A stretch of DNA of 64,000 nucleotides. Origin: Danio rerio. Its lineage: Eukaryota; Chordata; Actinopteri; Cypriniformes; Danionidae. The position numbers and the translations under genes were made by a program. Every line of letters begins with the position of its first letter. Position 1 is the stretch's first letter. Positions 32,215-51,491 of this stretch are shown here, in pieces. The notes under the pieces were generated by a model that ran no database searches, was not told where the DNA came from, and saw nothing but the letters and a program-made list of their open reading frames with translations. The DNA lies in the NCBI RefSeq assembly GCF_049306965.1, contig NC_133187.1, positions 33,633,001 through 33,697,000 on the forward strand, in the 5' to 3' direction.

Positions 32215-33917
32215 GCTGCATTTCCACTGTCGGGCCAGTGCGAGCCAGGGATTTAATTGGGCTGGGCCGGGCAAATCGCCCGGGACGTTGAGCAGTGAGG
32301 CTGAAATCATGTCTCGTTTTCACTGTCGGGCTATTAGCTTGCAGCGCGTCACGCAAACCCCGCCCCCAGAACGTCCCCCGAATCACAACATCGGGCAGAC
32401 AAAGGGCACCATCGCGAAACCATTCAAATAAAGACAACCGAATCAAACAAATGACACGTTACTGTACAGCAGTACATGATAGCCTATGTCTATACACATA
32501 GGCCTGTGTGTTCTCATTCATCATATTCATTTACTCGCCAACCGACTGTGTAACGGTGGCAATTTACAAAGGCATTGTAGATCGAGTGGTCTCGCCACTA
32601 ACGGAGGGACCGAGCGCAGTAAGCACACCAATCCATAATATAAAACCTCAGAAATTCTCTGTTAATAAAGACAGAAAAATAAAAAGAAAAAAGAAAATGT
32701 AATTTATAACATCCTCGTTTAGATAGACGCGTCAAACATTCAGCCCAAATGCTCCGCAGAGAAATGAAACCAGAATTTTTCCCTATAGGCTATATGACAC
32801 TTAATATGTGATTCCCCTTTATTTAAAGATGTTGCTTATTATAAGTTAATGAAAGTGTTCAGTATTTCAGCACATAAGAGCAAGTCATAAAATATAGCAT
32901 ATATTTCGTTGGGCTCAGCAGCTATCCACTAATAAAGCTCTTCATGTATTTAAGAAAAAAGATAGCCTACAGGAAAAAAGGTTTCTGCTTTTCACCCCCC
33001 CCAAAAAAAATATTTCAAACCTTCTTCTGTGTTTGATGTTTTTAGAAAATATCTAAAACCTTTTTTTCAGATTGGCCTTTGTAAAATGAAAGCTTAATAT
33101 GGCTTTAAAACGGTTTGATTTTTGTAGGCTATTGTATGTGCCTAAATTGGTTTAGCTTTTGTTAGTTTTATATTGGTTTATTTATTTTATGAGATTTTAT
33201 TATATCCAATATTTGTAAATACTTAAATTATTTCAATATAGCTTAGGCTATTGTTTTAAGCCCACAAAAGTGGACACAAAATTTGTAAAGTTTCATGTCT
33301 TTCTGTTGTATTCATATAGTGTATTATCTCCAAAATAAATAACAAAATGAAAAAAGCCGGGCAGCATCAACACAGCTGTGAAGGAAGCGCACTTTTCCCC
33401 GGTCTCACACACACACACACACACACACATACAGGCATCTAAACGCACACAAATACGCCTTTTAAACTTGACAAAAACTCTCTAAAACCTTTACTGTCTG
33501 CTGTGTCTTTAATATGGTGTAAAGATTATTATGCGTTTTTAAAACATCAAAGAGGACGCAGCAAAGAAAAGTCACTTATAAATTAAAACTTTATTATTTA
33601 ATGCAACAGCCTTACATTTAAAAGGGAAACATGAGGGCGATTATAAGCAAAAAGACCCCAGCCTATAAGGCTAGATGTTTTCTTCCCCTTATTTATTTAT
33701 TTGTTTTGCGCATACTCGTGTGCGATCGAAAAACTGTGTCCGCCTCTACTTTCACTCTGCCCAGAAGCCCCAGTTGGCCTTCTTTGAAAAAGGCCGGCCG
33801 CTGGCCCCAAGAAAGCCCCGATTTGGCCCGATTAGGCTCCGGAAGTGACAGTGGAAACGCGACTGGCCTTGGCTCGCCCTGGCTCACTCGCTTTAGGCAC
33901 GATAGTTGAAACGCGGC
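32215..33917. mobile_element. 1.7-kb non-autonomous TIR element of unknown family
   Basis: Left GCTGCATTTCCACTGTCGGG; right end inverted reads GCCGCGTTTCAACTATCGTG. Both continue into GCCAGTGCGAGCCAGGG / GCCCTGGCTCACTCGC arms. TA on each side (32213-32214, 33918-33919). The ends are GC-rich, the middle AT-rich with a CA run at 33407-33429. No transposase ORF. It sits inside the Tc1-like copy and is therefore younger. Confidence 0.65.
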
Positions 33918-34734
33918 TAATGAGTTACCTGTAGTCTTCAGATGGAGGACTGTATCAAGGCAAGGTACTGAAAAAAAATCTCTCAATGAGCACCGTGGCC
34001 TCCGGCATCTGGAAATGGTGGAATTTATCATTCTATAGAGCAGTCCACCTGACCAAAGTGAATACAAACCAGATGGTCACTCTGAAGGAGTTTTTAACAT
34101 TTCTCTATAGATGTTCTACTGGAAAGAGGAGAACCTTCCAGAAGAACAACCATCTCTGCTGCACTCAACCAATCAGGCAAGTATGCAGAATGGCATATCT
34201 CCGTTATGGTTTGCCTGGAGTTTGCCAAAGGCACCAGAAGGCTCTCAGATTAGGAGAAACAAAATTCACTAATCTGATAAAACAAAGATTAATCTCTTTG
34301 GAAACCTAGCACCTCTTATCTCAAGGCCAATACCAGCATGTCTATAGTGAAGCACAGTGAAGCAGTATATCATGCTGTGGGGATGTTTTTTAGCCACAGG
34401 AACTTTCTCTTCATATACTCAGATTTGTGCAATGTACGATCTTCCAACGGGATCTTACAATGACTCTAAGCATACAGTCAAGATAAAAAAGAAGCGTCAA
34501 GACAACTCCGTGAATGTCCTTGTGTGTCCCAGCCAGAGCCCAGAGCTAAACCCAATTGAACATCTCTGGAAAGATTTGACAATTGCTGTGAACTAATGGT
34601 CCCCATCCAACCTTTTAGAGCTTTAGAGGCACTACAAAGAATAATTGGAGAAACTTTCTAAAAATAAAACAAAAACTCTTGCTTCAACAAAAGAATTATC
34701 AAAGTACTCTGAGCAAAATGCAGACTTTTTTATT

Positions 34735-34925
34735 TATAGTTTTATTAGGGGTTTTTCACCTTTAATTGAGATAGGACAGTTGAGGTTACAGACAGTAAGG
34801 CATTGTTAGCAGAGAGGGGGATAGGGTCAGCAAAGGCCCCTGAGCCGGGAATCGAACTCAAGTTGCCAGGAGCACCATGGCTCTATATGTCCACATACTT
34901 AACCACTAGGCTAATGGCGACGACA
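34735..34925 (-). mobile_element. tRNA-derived SINE, not DANA (HE1-like)
   Basis: The minus strand begins GCCATTAGCCTAGTGGTTAA (A box) and has GAGTTCGATTCCCGGCTC (B box), then a CCCTCTCTGCTAACAATGCC body. The head differs from DANA. The HE1 assignment is from memory. Nested in the Tc1-like copy. Confidence 0.6.
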
Positions 34926-35269
34926 AAATGCCATTTTTAAATAATGAATTTGCAAAGATTTCAAACAAACTTTTTTTACATTGTCATTATAGGATATAGT
35001 TTGTAAGATTCTAAAGAAAATATTGAATCCATTTTGGAATAATGTTGTAAAAGTGAAGCTCAGTGAATGCTTTCTCTACACACTGTTTTGTATACAGTAT
35101 ATGGCAGTATATCTTGCCATCATCCACTCAGCACAATCAAACATTTTCTCCACCAGCACAAATGTCTCAATTATGAGGAAATACGACCTTCATTAGCCCA
35201 TGAAGAAGTTTTACACTGCTCAGGGGACTGCAATTTTCTCTATCCCATTTATTTCCTTCCTGCACTGTT

Positions 35270-35279
35270 ACATAAAAGC
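35270..35279 (+). promoter_or_regulatory. TATA-like box upstream of the 5-HT3-like gene
   Basis: CATAAAAG lies about 50 bp upstream of the ATG at 35324, a spacing that would give a very short 5' UTR. There are no CpG-island features. The right end of the Tc1-like copy (35086) lies less than 200 bp upstream. Inferred from motif and position only. Confidence 0.4.
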
Positions 35280-35323
35280 CAGTTATCAGTCGTCTACTGA
35301 CCATTGCTGATCGCACACTAAAC

Positions 35324-42665
<7,342 letters not shown>

Positions 42666-43730
42666 TGTAATATCCCATATGTTACATTAGCTACATAACA
42701 ATATTACAGGCATTTTGTGTTCATGTTGAAAGCACTGTTATACTAGAAAGAGCTGCAGCATAAACTGTATTTCAGATTCTCTCAGATTTAAGGTAATTTC
42801 ATCATATGCTTGTTTTTATGAACATGTTTGGATGTGGTTACAACCCTGAGCATCAAGGAAGCAACATAAAAGGCACAGCAGAGCAAATATAAGTGTTTTT
42901 GTGAAGCTGTTTATTAATATATTAGTTTGTTAATCTCTCTTTTTCAAAAAATAATAAAACGAACCCTATACCTCTGAGAGGACCCACAGAAAATAATAAA
43001 CAAAATGTCTCCTAACTGAACCACAAATGAAATTAAATAATGTTACCAAAAGAATAAAAATAAAAATACAATTTTACCTGCCTCAATAGCTAAATCGAAA
43101 ACAAGAAAATATTTAAAAAAAGGAAAGTGTGGCAACCAATCCCTACTGCTTCTCACCATGTGTATTTACAATGTTATGTACAGTATTATTTACTGTAATA
43201 TTTAATGTATTTAGCATATACTGTACAGACAAATATATAAAAATCTGAAATTTCATAAAGGTTGAATAAATGAGCTTTAAAACAAACCTTTCTTTGCCTA
43301 TGAATGTTCATTATGTGACATATGACTTTAGAAAGCGAAGGAAGAAACACTAACATGTCCTGTATTTATGTAGTCGTATCAAGGAGGTTTAGATTTACTT
43401 TTTTCACCTTCTGTAATGTTCATCAAACAAACTCTAAAAAGTTCTAAACTCAAGCTGTCGCACCGTACAAATAATGCACACTCTTAGTGGTTTAAAAAAA
43501 ATGTGTACTATGGTGTGCATTAATTGGATAATTATTTGGATTCATTGTCTCATTTGGTTAAGTGTCTTTATACCATGTGTGCTTTTTTTGGAAAGACAGC
43601 TACATTTATATTGCAGAGAATATGCTTAAGTTTTTTTTTTATGCACACCCCTGGCATTGTTCTGTATATGTCATTCATGCACTTATTAAAAAAATAATAA
43701 ATGCAAAATTTTGACTTTCATAAATCATAA
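42666..43730. other. 3' flank of the 5-HT3-like gene
   Basis: Contains the presumed 3' UTR and AATAAA at 42953. The rest is AT-rich, with no repeat or gene recognised. Confidence 0.45.
42953..42958 (+). terminator. Candidate polyadenylation signal of the 5-HT3-like gene
   Basis: AATAAA 288 bp after the TGA, the first canonical hexamer in the 3' flank. Confidence 0.45.
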
Positions 43731-44074
43731 ATGGCAACGTGGTGGCGCAGTGGGTAGCACCTTTGCCTCACAGCAGGAAGGTTGCTGGTTCGAGCCTCGG
43801 CTGGGTCAGTTGGCATTTCTATGTAGAGTTTGTATGTTCTCCCCGTGTTCGTGTGAGTTTCCCCCACAGTCCAAAGACGTGGCACAGGTGAATTGGGTAA
43901 GCTGAATTGTCTGTAGTGCATGTGTATGAATGTAAAAGTATGGATGTTTGCCAGTGATGGGTTGCGGCTGGAAGGGCATCGGCTGCGTAAAACATGTACT
44001 GGATAAGTTGTCAGTTAATTCTGCTGTGGCGACCCCAGATTAAGGGACTAAGTCGAAAAGAAAATGAATGAATA
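43731..44074 (+). mobile_element. DANA-type SINE, near full length
   Basis: Head GTGGTGGCGCAGTGGGTAGC, B box GGTTCGAGCC, body TGTAGAGTTTGTATGTTCTC and a GAATGAATAAA tail. Confidence 0.9.
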
Positions 44075-44299
44075 AATCATAAATGCTAAATTTTGTCTTT
44101 AAAAAAAGGAATTCGCCTCCTATACAGAGACTTTAAAAATAATTAACTGTGAGAAGGCTAAAAAACTGTATGATTTGTTTAATGAATAGGGTTTTATTTA
44201 ACCCTTTTATAAAGTTATAAAGTTAAGCTTCGCACTGTATGTTGATTATTTTTGTTAAGTTAATTTATGCATTATGATTTTTTTATTTTATTTTATGGC

Positions 44300-45303
44300 T
44301 TAGTATTTGATTCGTTGTATATCCAATTTTATCCTTCTTACACTGGCTGCCTTTTAGTTTTGTATTGATTTTAAAAGATGACTTTTACAATCCAACCCGC
44401 CACAATTCTACCCGCTCTTTAAGATCTCAAAACTCAGGGCTTTTGGTAGTACCTAATAGCAAAGTCGAGTAAAGGAGGTTGAGCCTTCTCATCCTAAACT
44501 CTGGAATAGCCTTCCTGATAAGGTCAGAGACTCGAATACACTCTCCCAATTCAAAACAAGATTAAATACTTTTTTAGTAAAGCATACACTCAGTTCATCA
44601 CTGAGCAATATGTTACATAAATGTGCTCCACGCATGTTTCTGCATCTCATTTAAATACACTATGAACAGCAACTACGCTAATTATTCTCTATAATCTCCA
44701 TTTCCACCTGGGGATACTCATCCCAAGGCCCCCAAAGACTATGCAGTGCCACTGATGCGATCCAAGACCTGTGAAGAGATGATCCCAAGGCTTCTGCAAT
44801 CCTGGACCAGGCTGTATCCTGAGCAGCTGCTGTGGTGATCATGGAGGAGAGGCATGCGTCTGATTCCTGTTAGACTCCAGGGACAGCAGAGTCTTCGCTG
44901 AGGTCCAGCGTTCCCCTGCCTCCGGCACCCAGACTGCAGCTCTGCACAAGGTGTTTGGCCATAGGAGAAATGGTTGTGCCTAACTGAGCCTGGTTTCTCT
45001 TCACTTTAGCCAATTGGTGCATTTTTTTCCGTGCCGCTGTCGCCTCTGGCTTGCATGATTTGGGACTTTTAGAGCTGCGAAGCCTATCGATGGATTTGCT
45101 CTCCAGTGTTTAGACTCTCAGTATTGAATATTAAACCACACTGAACTGAACTAATCTGAACTGAACTTAAACTGTGAGAACTGGACTGACACTGTTTCAT
45201 TTCACTGTAATCTTCTATGTAAAGCTGCTTTGACACAAACTACATTGTAAAAGCCAGTCACTGGTAAAAGCGCTATAGAAATAAAGATGAATTGAATTGA
45301 AGT
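44300..45303 (+). mobile_element. L2-type LINE, 5'-truncated 3' end
   Basis: The plus strand holds fragments of the reverse-transcriptase C-terminal region (CTGGCTGCCTTTTAG; reading NSGIAFLIRSETRIH-like near 44500) and a long 3' UTR ending AAAGCTGCTTTGACACAA, AAGCGCTATAGAAATAAAG and GATGAATTGAATTGAA. The 5' part is absent and the frame is broken. It stops about 120 bp upstream of the lrrc59 promoter region. Confidence 0.75.
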
Positions 45304-45423
45304 GATTATTGGACATTTCTCAGACAGTCTGTGAAAAATTACACTGGAACTGAGTTTGGCTTAAATCTTTAGGATTTTGAAAGGCAAGTAAATAATAAAA
45401 AAATGTTCAGCGCAGACCTCCGA

Positions 45424-45437
45424 CCGGCAGATGGCGC
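45424..45437 (+). promoter_or_regulatory. CTCF-like motif at the lrrc59 promoter
   Basis: CCGGCAGATGGCGC fits the CTCF core pattern CCRSYAGRKGGCRC at every position; the ATGGCG core also resembles YY1. It sits in a short CpG-rich stretch (about 45415-45520) just upstream of the presumed lrrc59 first exon. Binding is inferred. Confidence 0.4.
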
Positions 45438-45439
45438 AA

Positions 45440-45609
45440 AGAGCGGCGCTCGCATAGAGTGACACGCTGTCAGCTGCGTCTCTGAGCACACGCGCAAGCA
45501 ATGACGTGGATTTTCATCCATTGCGATGCGAAATCTGTGAACTCACTGTATTCAGTTACACGTACAGCTCTGCAGTGGGTCTCAACTGTTTCATACCATC
45601 TGTAACAAG
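45440..45609 (+). promoter_or_regulatory. lrrc59: Presumed lrrc59 promoter and 5' UTR exon
   Basis: CpG-rich sequence is followed by a consensus donor TAACAAG|GTAACA at 45609/45610. A matching acceptor (TTCATGTTCAG) lies at about 45794, 20 bp before the ATG. This suggests a non-coding first exon and a coding second exon. The start site is not determined. Confidence 0.45.
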
Positions 45610-45813
45610 GTAACAAACTTTTATTCTTAGCAGCTAGTCAGATAAACGCTTTGTGTTGTGGTTTTGAGTCAACTTTATCAACGAATATTCACATACTTTA
45701 TTCAAGCAGTAACGTTAGAGCTGCAAACTTGCTTTCATCATGATGTGTTAAATTTGTTTACTGATAATGCGCTTTTCTTTAACTTCATGTTCAGTGAGGA
45801 ACAGCTTATCAAC

Positions 45814-48800
45814 ATGAATAAAGGCAAAATTGAAAACATTAAAGACAAAATTGATGGCAACGAGCTGGATTTGAGTCTCAGCAATTTAACAGAAGTGCCA
45901 GTCAAGGAGTTGGTGAGTGTTTGTTTGTGTGTGTGTCCACAGTTTTTGTTCACTTTATCGTTATCAGGATTGTTTTTTTTATTTTGCTTACACATGTTTA
46001 AAGAAAGTTCTTAGTTTTCTCAATGAGGCAAGACTCGCAGTTATCACCATAATGGTCCAGTTGACTGATTACATTAGGAATAGCAAAAAACTGATGTATT
46101 ACAAATTTGATAACATGTTATATTCAAATATGTGAACATTTGATGAGTTTTTTTATTACTTATTATTTTGATACACATTGGAGTCTGTTGAATTTTTACT
46201 CAGAGAACTTGTGAATCTGATTGAGGTAAAGTTGGTTTTATATTCACACATTCGGACGTTCTCCTTAATAATATAATTTCAGAAAAGTATACTTTGCAAA
46301 TTCTAAATAATGAAATCATATGAGCAGCCAATGACTATCAGAGTACAACAATGTTCACAGTCATATAAATTGTACTGATGTTGTTTTGAAGTCATACTTG
46401 CATGTTTTTTTCAGACTGAATATTTAAAGTACCATGGGAAACAATATTGGGATCATGTCACAAGTTATCACTGAACAAATTTATATATATATAATTTTTT
46501 TTTAACAGAATAAAATGTGTATATGTATATACGCGGGCATACTATGTTTAAGCATTCTTTAGTAAAAATCTAAGGAATATGAATAAAAAGGTGAAGTTTG
46601 ATGCATTTACAGTAAGTGTTGTTGAAGTGGAGATTTGTGTATTAGTGCAGGCATTTAAAATATATATTGCAATTAAAATCTACACACAAATAGATAAAGT
46701 GGGTGAAAAGGAAGACTTAAAAGTGTATTTTGGGTGATTAAAAAAATAAATAAAATTAGACACAGGAAAAAAAAGATTACATTTCAAAACTGACTAGTGT
46801 TTAGAAAAACTGACTAGTGTTTAGACAAGTGTTTAGTGTCTTATCCAGGGGTGTCCAAACTCAGTCCTGGAGGGCCGCTGTCCTGGAGAGTTTAGCTCCA
46901 ACCCTAATTAAACACACCTGAACCTGCTATATACTAGAAACTTCCTGGCAGGTGAGTAGAAACAAGTTGGAGATAAATTTTCCAGGACACTGGCTGCTGT
47001 GCAGATGTACAAATCGACATTTATTGACTGACAGTTTGAGCTACTTACTTATCAGAGTTATGGGAATTGTCGGCCCAACAAATTTTTAGTTATTGAACAT
47101 TTTTTAGTCTTATGCCTTATCCAGAGTATAAAAATACATATACTATTGGAATGTGAAGAGACTTTCAACAAGCACAACAAAAATGTTTCTTAAGACAATC
47201 ACCTACTGCACCTGTAACAGTACTACTGTATATTTATTCATATGCTAAGTATGTCAAAAGAGAACATGAAACTTACAATGTCAATTTCTGTGCAGGCCGC
47301 CTTTCCGAAGGCAACCTTTTTGGATCTGTCCTGTAATAATTTAATTACATTGACTGTAAGTAACTACAAATAAAAAAGCAAAACCTAGTTTGGTTTACTA
47401 TTAGCTGTATTTAATGATTTTGTACTGTTTTTCTTACTTCACCAGCCTGAATTCTGTAGCTTGACTCACCTTATCAAAATTGACCTGAACAAGAACCAGC
47501 TCGTCTGCTTACCAGAAGAAATCGGACAACTTGTTAATCTCCAGCATCTTGATTTGTACAACAACAAACTAAAAATGCTTCCTATCGGCTTCTCACAGCT
47601 CAAGGTAGGATCAGGATTCTCATGTCTGTAAACACGCTCTGAAAGAATTTGCTGATTGCTGTTGTATTGATGGTAATTGAAGACTTTGTTGTAGAGTCTG
47701 AAATGGCTGGATCTGAAGGATAACCCCTTGGAGCCAACACTGGCCAAGGCAGCAGGCGATTGCTTGGATGAGAAGCAGTGCAGACAGTGTGCATCCAGGG
47801 TGAATGCTGTTACAGTACAGTTAAACTAAGCTAGTTTACTATGAAATCAAAGTTATGCAACAGTCACAAATGAACAAGTTTTTTGTCTATGTTCAGGTTC
47901 TCCAGCACATGAAGGTACTGCAGGAAGAAGCAGAAAAGGAACTAGAACGTCGATTACTGAAAGAGAGAGGTATGGAGTGCAAAAACTTAGTTTTGAAAAT
48001 TTTTTTTAGTTTTCCCCTCTTTATTAGGGCCCAAATGCAATTTTATTAAATCTTTTAGAAACCCTCACGAATTCCATTATATTTATGCTACAGTCAAAAT
48101 AAAGTATTATTTGTAATTGTTTCTTAAAACAGTGTTTAGAGAAGCGTGTGTGTTTTTTGGTACAATAGTATTACATTTTTGTCTGTTTCTTCATGACAAA
48201 ACAAACCTTTAGACGCTTGGATTTTTGTGTGCATCATAAGACAATAGTCGTATAAAAAATGCTAACTCTAAAGATGAAGAAAAATGCTAACTGTGGAGAC
48301 GAAGTGTTCATGTCCTCAAACATTCTCATTCAAAATGACAAATGCTTCACATGTGCTTCAGTATTTATGTATTAAACAAATCTGCAACATTCCAACAGAC
48401 TAACAGACCTGTAAACATAAATCTTTTTCAGTTTAATATTCAACCTTTTGAAATTTACACACTTAAGCATTTTTATAGTTCACATAGCAACTAGATCAGG
48501 TGTATATCACCACTTTTAATTTATTTATCCAATATTTGTCATGCTATGATATTCTGCATTGTACAGCTAATTCTGTTTGCATACATCATTTTGCATTTAG
48601 AACAAATTGTGAGGATTTCTTGGTATTTTATTTTGCATAGTAAAATATGTTTCGGGTTTTACAATGGTTACCGTTTAATTCTCTTAAAGAACAAGAAAAG
48701 AAAAAAGAAGCCAAGCAGAGAGAAAAGGAGGCCAGAGAAAAGGAAGCACAGAAGAAGAAAAAAGCAGAAGAAAAAGAGAGGAAGAGAAAGGAGTATCAAG

Positions 48801-49954
48801 CCCAGGTCGCTGCAGTTGCTGCTCAAGAACAACAGAAAAAGAAGAAAGAAGAGAAGAAAAAGAAAGCGGCACAAAATCAAGGTACATAAGCATTTGAGCT
48901 TGAATGTGAATTTAGTTTAATACAAGTTCAACAAACAAGAAGTTAATATTTAGTTTGCATTCGTTTTTATCTGTTTGCCAATGAAAATAGTTCATTAATG
49001 TATATCTGAACGATTTACAAGTTTAAAAGAAGTACAACACTGTTTATACACTGTTTGTGGTTGATTCCTAATTGAATGTTAAAATAAGAACATTCAATTG
49101 GGATAAACAATATTGTCATTTTAGGATCATTTTTTTGCCACTCATTACATAATGTCAGAATGACAATATAATATTATCACAATGCAAGTACACTCTTCCA
49201 AAGAACACATCATATTTTATTCTTAACAAAATTAAATTTATAGTAATTTTGACAACTGAATAGTTTGGCGTTAGAATCATAATGTAAAAAACGCACATCC
49301 TAAATAAATAATCATGTTAATAAAAAAAGTGCAAAGTAAAAAAGTAACTGATGCTGCGATATCTGCTACCAGATCTATTCATGTTTTTAACCATAGTGAC
49401 ACTGACACCTCCAAGAGAAATGTTGCAAAATCAGCTTAAATGTTGCTAGAATTGGTTAAATTAATAGGTGATGTGTCGTCATATTGATTATTGTGGCAGG
49501 CCTATGAGTGCAGATCATATTCATAAATTTCTTTACTGTCACTTTATTTTTACTTAATTATAGAGTCCTTGTTGAATATTTTTAAAAACCTGAAAGACCC
49601 CTTTTAAATGGTAGCATATGTCAGATTGTCATGTTAATATAAATTTTGTTTCATAGTTAATGTTTTGAGTAAAAGTTTTTCACTTCCTTCACTACAGGTA
49701 AAAAGGCAGCTCCAGAATCTGTGCCCAAAGCCAAGCGCTCCATCTGCTCCCTGTTCTTCTCTCTTCTCCTCAAACTCGTCCTCCTGGTTGTCATTGGAGT
49801 ATCAAGCGTTGTAGCAGTTTGTCAGTTAACAGAACTGAGGAAGGAAGCGTTCTGTATCCCGCTCAACGTTCACTTTGAGGAGACGGTGAGGTGGGCTCAG
49901 GGTTTGGATGTTGTGCAGCAAGTCATTCAGAAAATGTCTGATCTCAGAACATAA
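45814..49954 (+). CDS. lrrc59: LRRC59, ER tail-anchored leucine-rich-repeat protein
   Basis: Exons 45814-45912, 47296-47355, 47446-47604, 47695-47799, 47897-47969, 48690-48881 and 49698-49954; 945 nt, 314 aa (human 307). LRRC59 is a ribosome-binding ER membrane protein (p34), also tied to FGF1 nuclear import (family knowledge). Visible: N-terminus [20 protein letters not shown], four LRRs with LDLxxN cores (exons 2-4), conserved [20 protein letters not shown], a long Lys/Glu-rich coiled coil (about 160-240), one hydrophobic helix ([20 protein letters not shown]) and a short lumenal tail ending SDLRT. The ATG at 45814 matches the family start; an in-frame ATG at 45658 would add 52 unlike residues across the presumed UTR intron. 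All seven exons keep phase. Confidence 0.96.
45913..47295. other. lrrc59: lrrc59 first coding intron
   Basis: AT-rich intron. A short tandem copy of ACTGACTAGTGTTTAGA lies at about 46787-46825 and a hAT-type MITE remnant at 46846. Otherwise no feature. Confidence 0.5.
46846..47000. mobile_element. hAT-type MITE, right end decayed
   Basis: CAGGGGTGTCCAAACTCAGT and TTTAGCTCCAACCCTAATTA are the left part of the family seen at 9951 and 12236. The right terminus is not recognisable. Confidence 0.65.
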
Positions 49955-50235
49955 GACTGTCTAAAAAAATTATCCATCCTGCCACCGTTCTGAGCCTCTC
50001 AGGTGACGCTTTGGGACCAAGTCACAGACCTGTATGCAGAAATTCCTATGGAATTGTGTTTTCCGTTGCTGCATCTTTTTTAAATATGATAATGATCCAT
50101 TTGATAACTATGGACCAGTCTGTGAAAAGTCCTGCTTGCGTGTCTAAAACAGAAAAGGAAAATGGACTTTAAGGAACAGTTGATAATGTTTGCAACCTTT
50201 GGAGTCTTATGTAATGCTGTTTCACAACATCTTAT

Positions 50236-50241
50236 AATAAA
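50236..50241 (+). terminator. lrrc59: lrrc59 polyadenylation signal
   Basis: AATAAA about 280 bp past the TAA, followed by a GT/T-rich stretch (TTTTTGTTTTTGTTT). It lies just before the transposon that begins near 50387. Confidence 0.65.
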
Positions 50242-50640
50242 ACAGTTGATCGATTTTTGTTTTTGTTTAATGTGCTACATGTGTTAAATAGATTTTTAAA
50301 GGATTATACATTTCTGCAATAACTGACTAGGCAAGTTTACAATGGTACAATCTGCTTAAAAACATTAAGATTATAAAAGTAATATACAGTTGAAGTCAGA
50401 TTTATTAGCTGACTCTTATTTCAAGAGTTTAAACTTAGCTGATAATTAATTATAGAGCGTGTTTGGCATACTGTCCTGGGATAGAGCCCTGAGCTCATAA
50501 GATCCTCGAACCCAGGGCTCCCTACTGTTTGCAGGGCAAGAGGGGGGTTAGAGCTCAGGTAGGTCTTGAACTCCCCTGCTTATTTATGGCTAATGACAAA
50601 TTAGGGATTGGTATGGAGAGATATACTGATGATTAAGAGC

Positions 50641-50834
50641 TCATCTATGGTGCCAAATTGGTTTGTTCAATTCACCTATGTCGCATGTCTTTGGAGTGTG
50701 GGAGGAAATCAGGAAAAACCCGCTTGAGCATGGGGAGAAAATGTAATCTTCCCAAAGAAACGTTGACTGGCATGGTAAGGACTTGAACAAGTGAAGTTCT
50801 TGCTGTGAGACAACAGTGCTAACCACAGGCTGCT
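50641..50834 (-). mobile_element. DANA-type SINE fragment, head side
   Basis: Minus strand: ATTCACCTATGTCGCATGTC through TTCTTGCTGTGAGACAACAG and the GCTAACCAC head. The 3' half is missing. Confidence 0.8.
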
Positions 50835-51216
50835 TTGCTGAAACTGCAAAAATAGAGAGGAGGAATAGGTGTGGAAGGGTGGATTCTTCAGGATGGAAAT
50901 AACTGAGGTAAAAACTCTGGTCATTTATAGTGAGTTAGGAATCATCCGATTGGTGAATCATGCGTTAGCTAATGCGGGACCAGCCATGATCAATCATAAG
51001 CACGTGATCCTCTCGAAATTAGTTTATAAATGAACTTAACAGAGAGAAGAATATTTTTCAACACATTTCTAAACAGAATAATTTTAATAACTGATTTCTT
51101 TTATCTTGACAGTGCATTATATTTTACTGGATATTTTCAAGATACTAGTATTCAGCCTTAAGTGCCTAAAAGGCTTAACTAGGTAATTAGCATAACTTGG
51201 CAAGTCATTGCATACT

Positions 51217-51491
51217 GCTGTGGTCACACTTCAGTTTGCGCGTGCAAAATTCTGCTGTACAGTGCTGCGAAATGGTGTGGAATTGAACAAGATGATTAGA
51301 CATTTAATAAGGCAAGTGACTGGTCCATGATTTAAATTTCAGCCCAGAGGTCATGTTTTGATCTTCGATTGGTCTCAAGCAATCATGTGATGCAATTTCG
51401 CAGGTCAGAGTTCAACAAGCTTGAACTTGCACAAGCTTGCGTTTACGGTCCGACGCATTCTATAAAGAAAAAAGTGCAGCGTGACCACAGC
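51217..51491. mobile_element. MITE with GCTGYGGTCACACT ends, copy C
   Basis: GCTGTGGTCACACTTCAG to GTGCAGCGTGACCACAGC, 275 bp. Third copy of the family at 4284 and 25906, inserted in the 50387-51662 transposon. Confidence 0.72.

Larger units (their letters stand above)
31171..35086 (+). mobile_element. Old Tc1-like transposon broken by three or more insertions
   Basis: Left end CAGCATCTAGAAAGTATTCA, right end AGTGAATGCTTTCTCTACAC, inverted. Tc1 landmarks in order: GAGCTCAGGTGCCTTCTGTT (31378), TCACACACCTGTCTAG (32148), GAGCACCGTGGCCTCC (33989), ACCTTCCAGAAGAACAACC (34132), GGAGTTTGCCAAAGGCACCA (34217). The plus strand still encodes SQSPELNPIEHLWKDL near 34530. Inserted within: mixed MITE sequence (about 31500-32140), a 1.7-kb TIR element (32215-33917) and a SINE (34735-34925). 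Inactive. Confidence 0.8.

Noticed and set aside
45658-45813. N-terminal extension of lrrc59 from an upstream in-frame ATG
   Set aside because: The extra residues do not resemble the family, and a likely untranslated intron (donor 45610, acceptor about 45794) removes most of them.
48668-48893. Antisense Leu/Phe/Ser-rich ORFs over lrrc59
   Set aside because: They are shadows of the Lys/Glu-rich coiled-coil exon.
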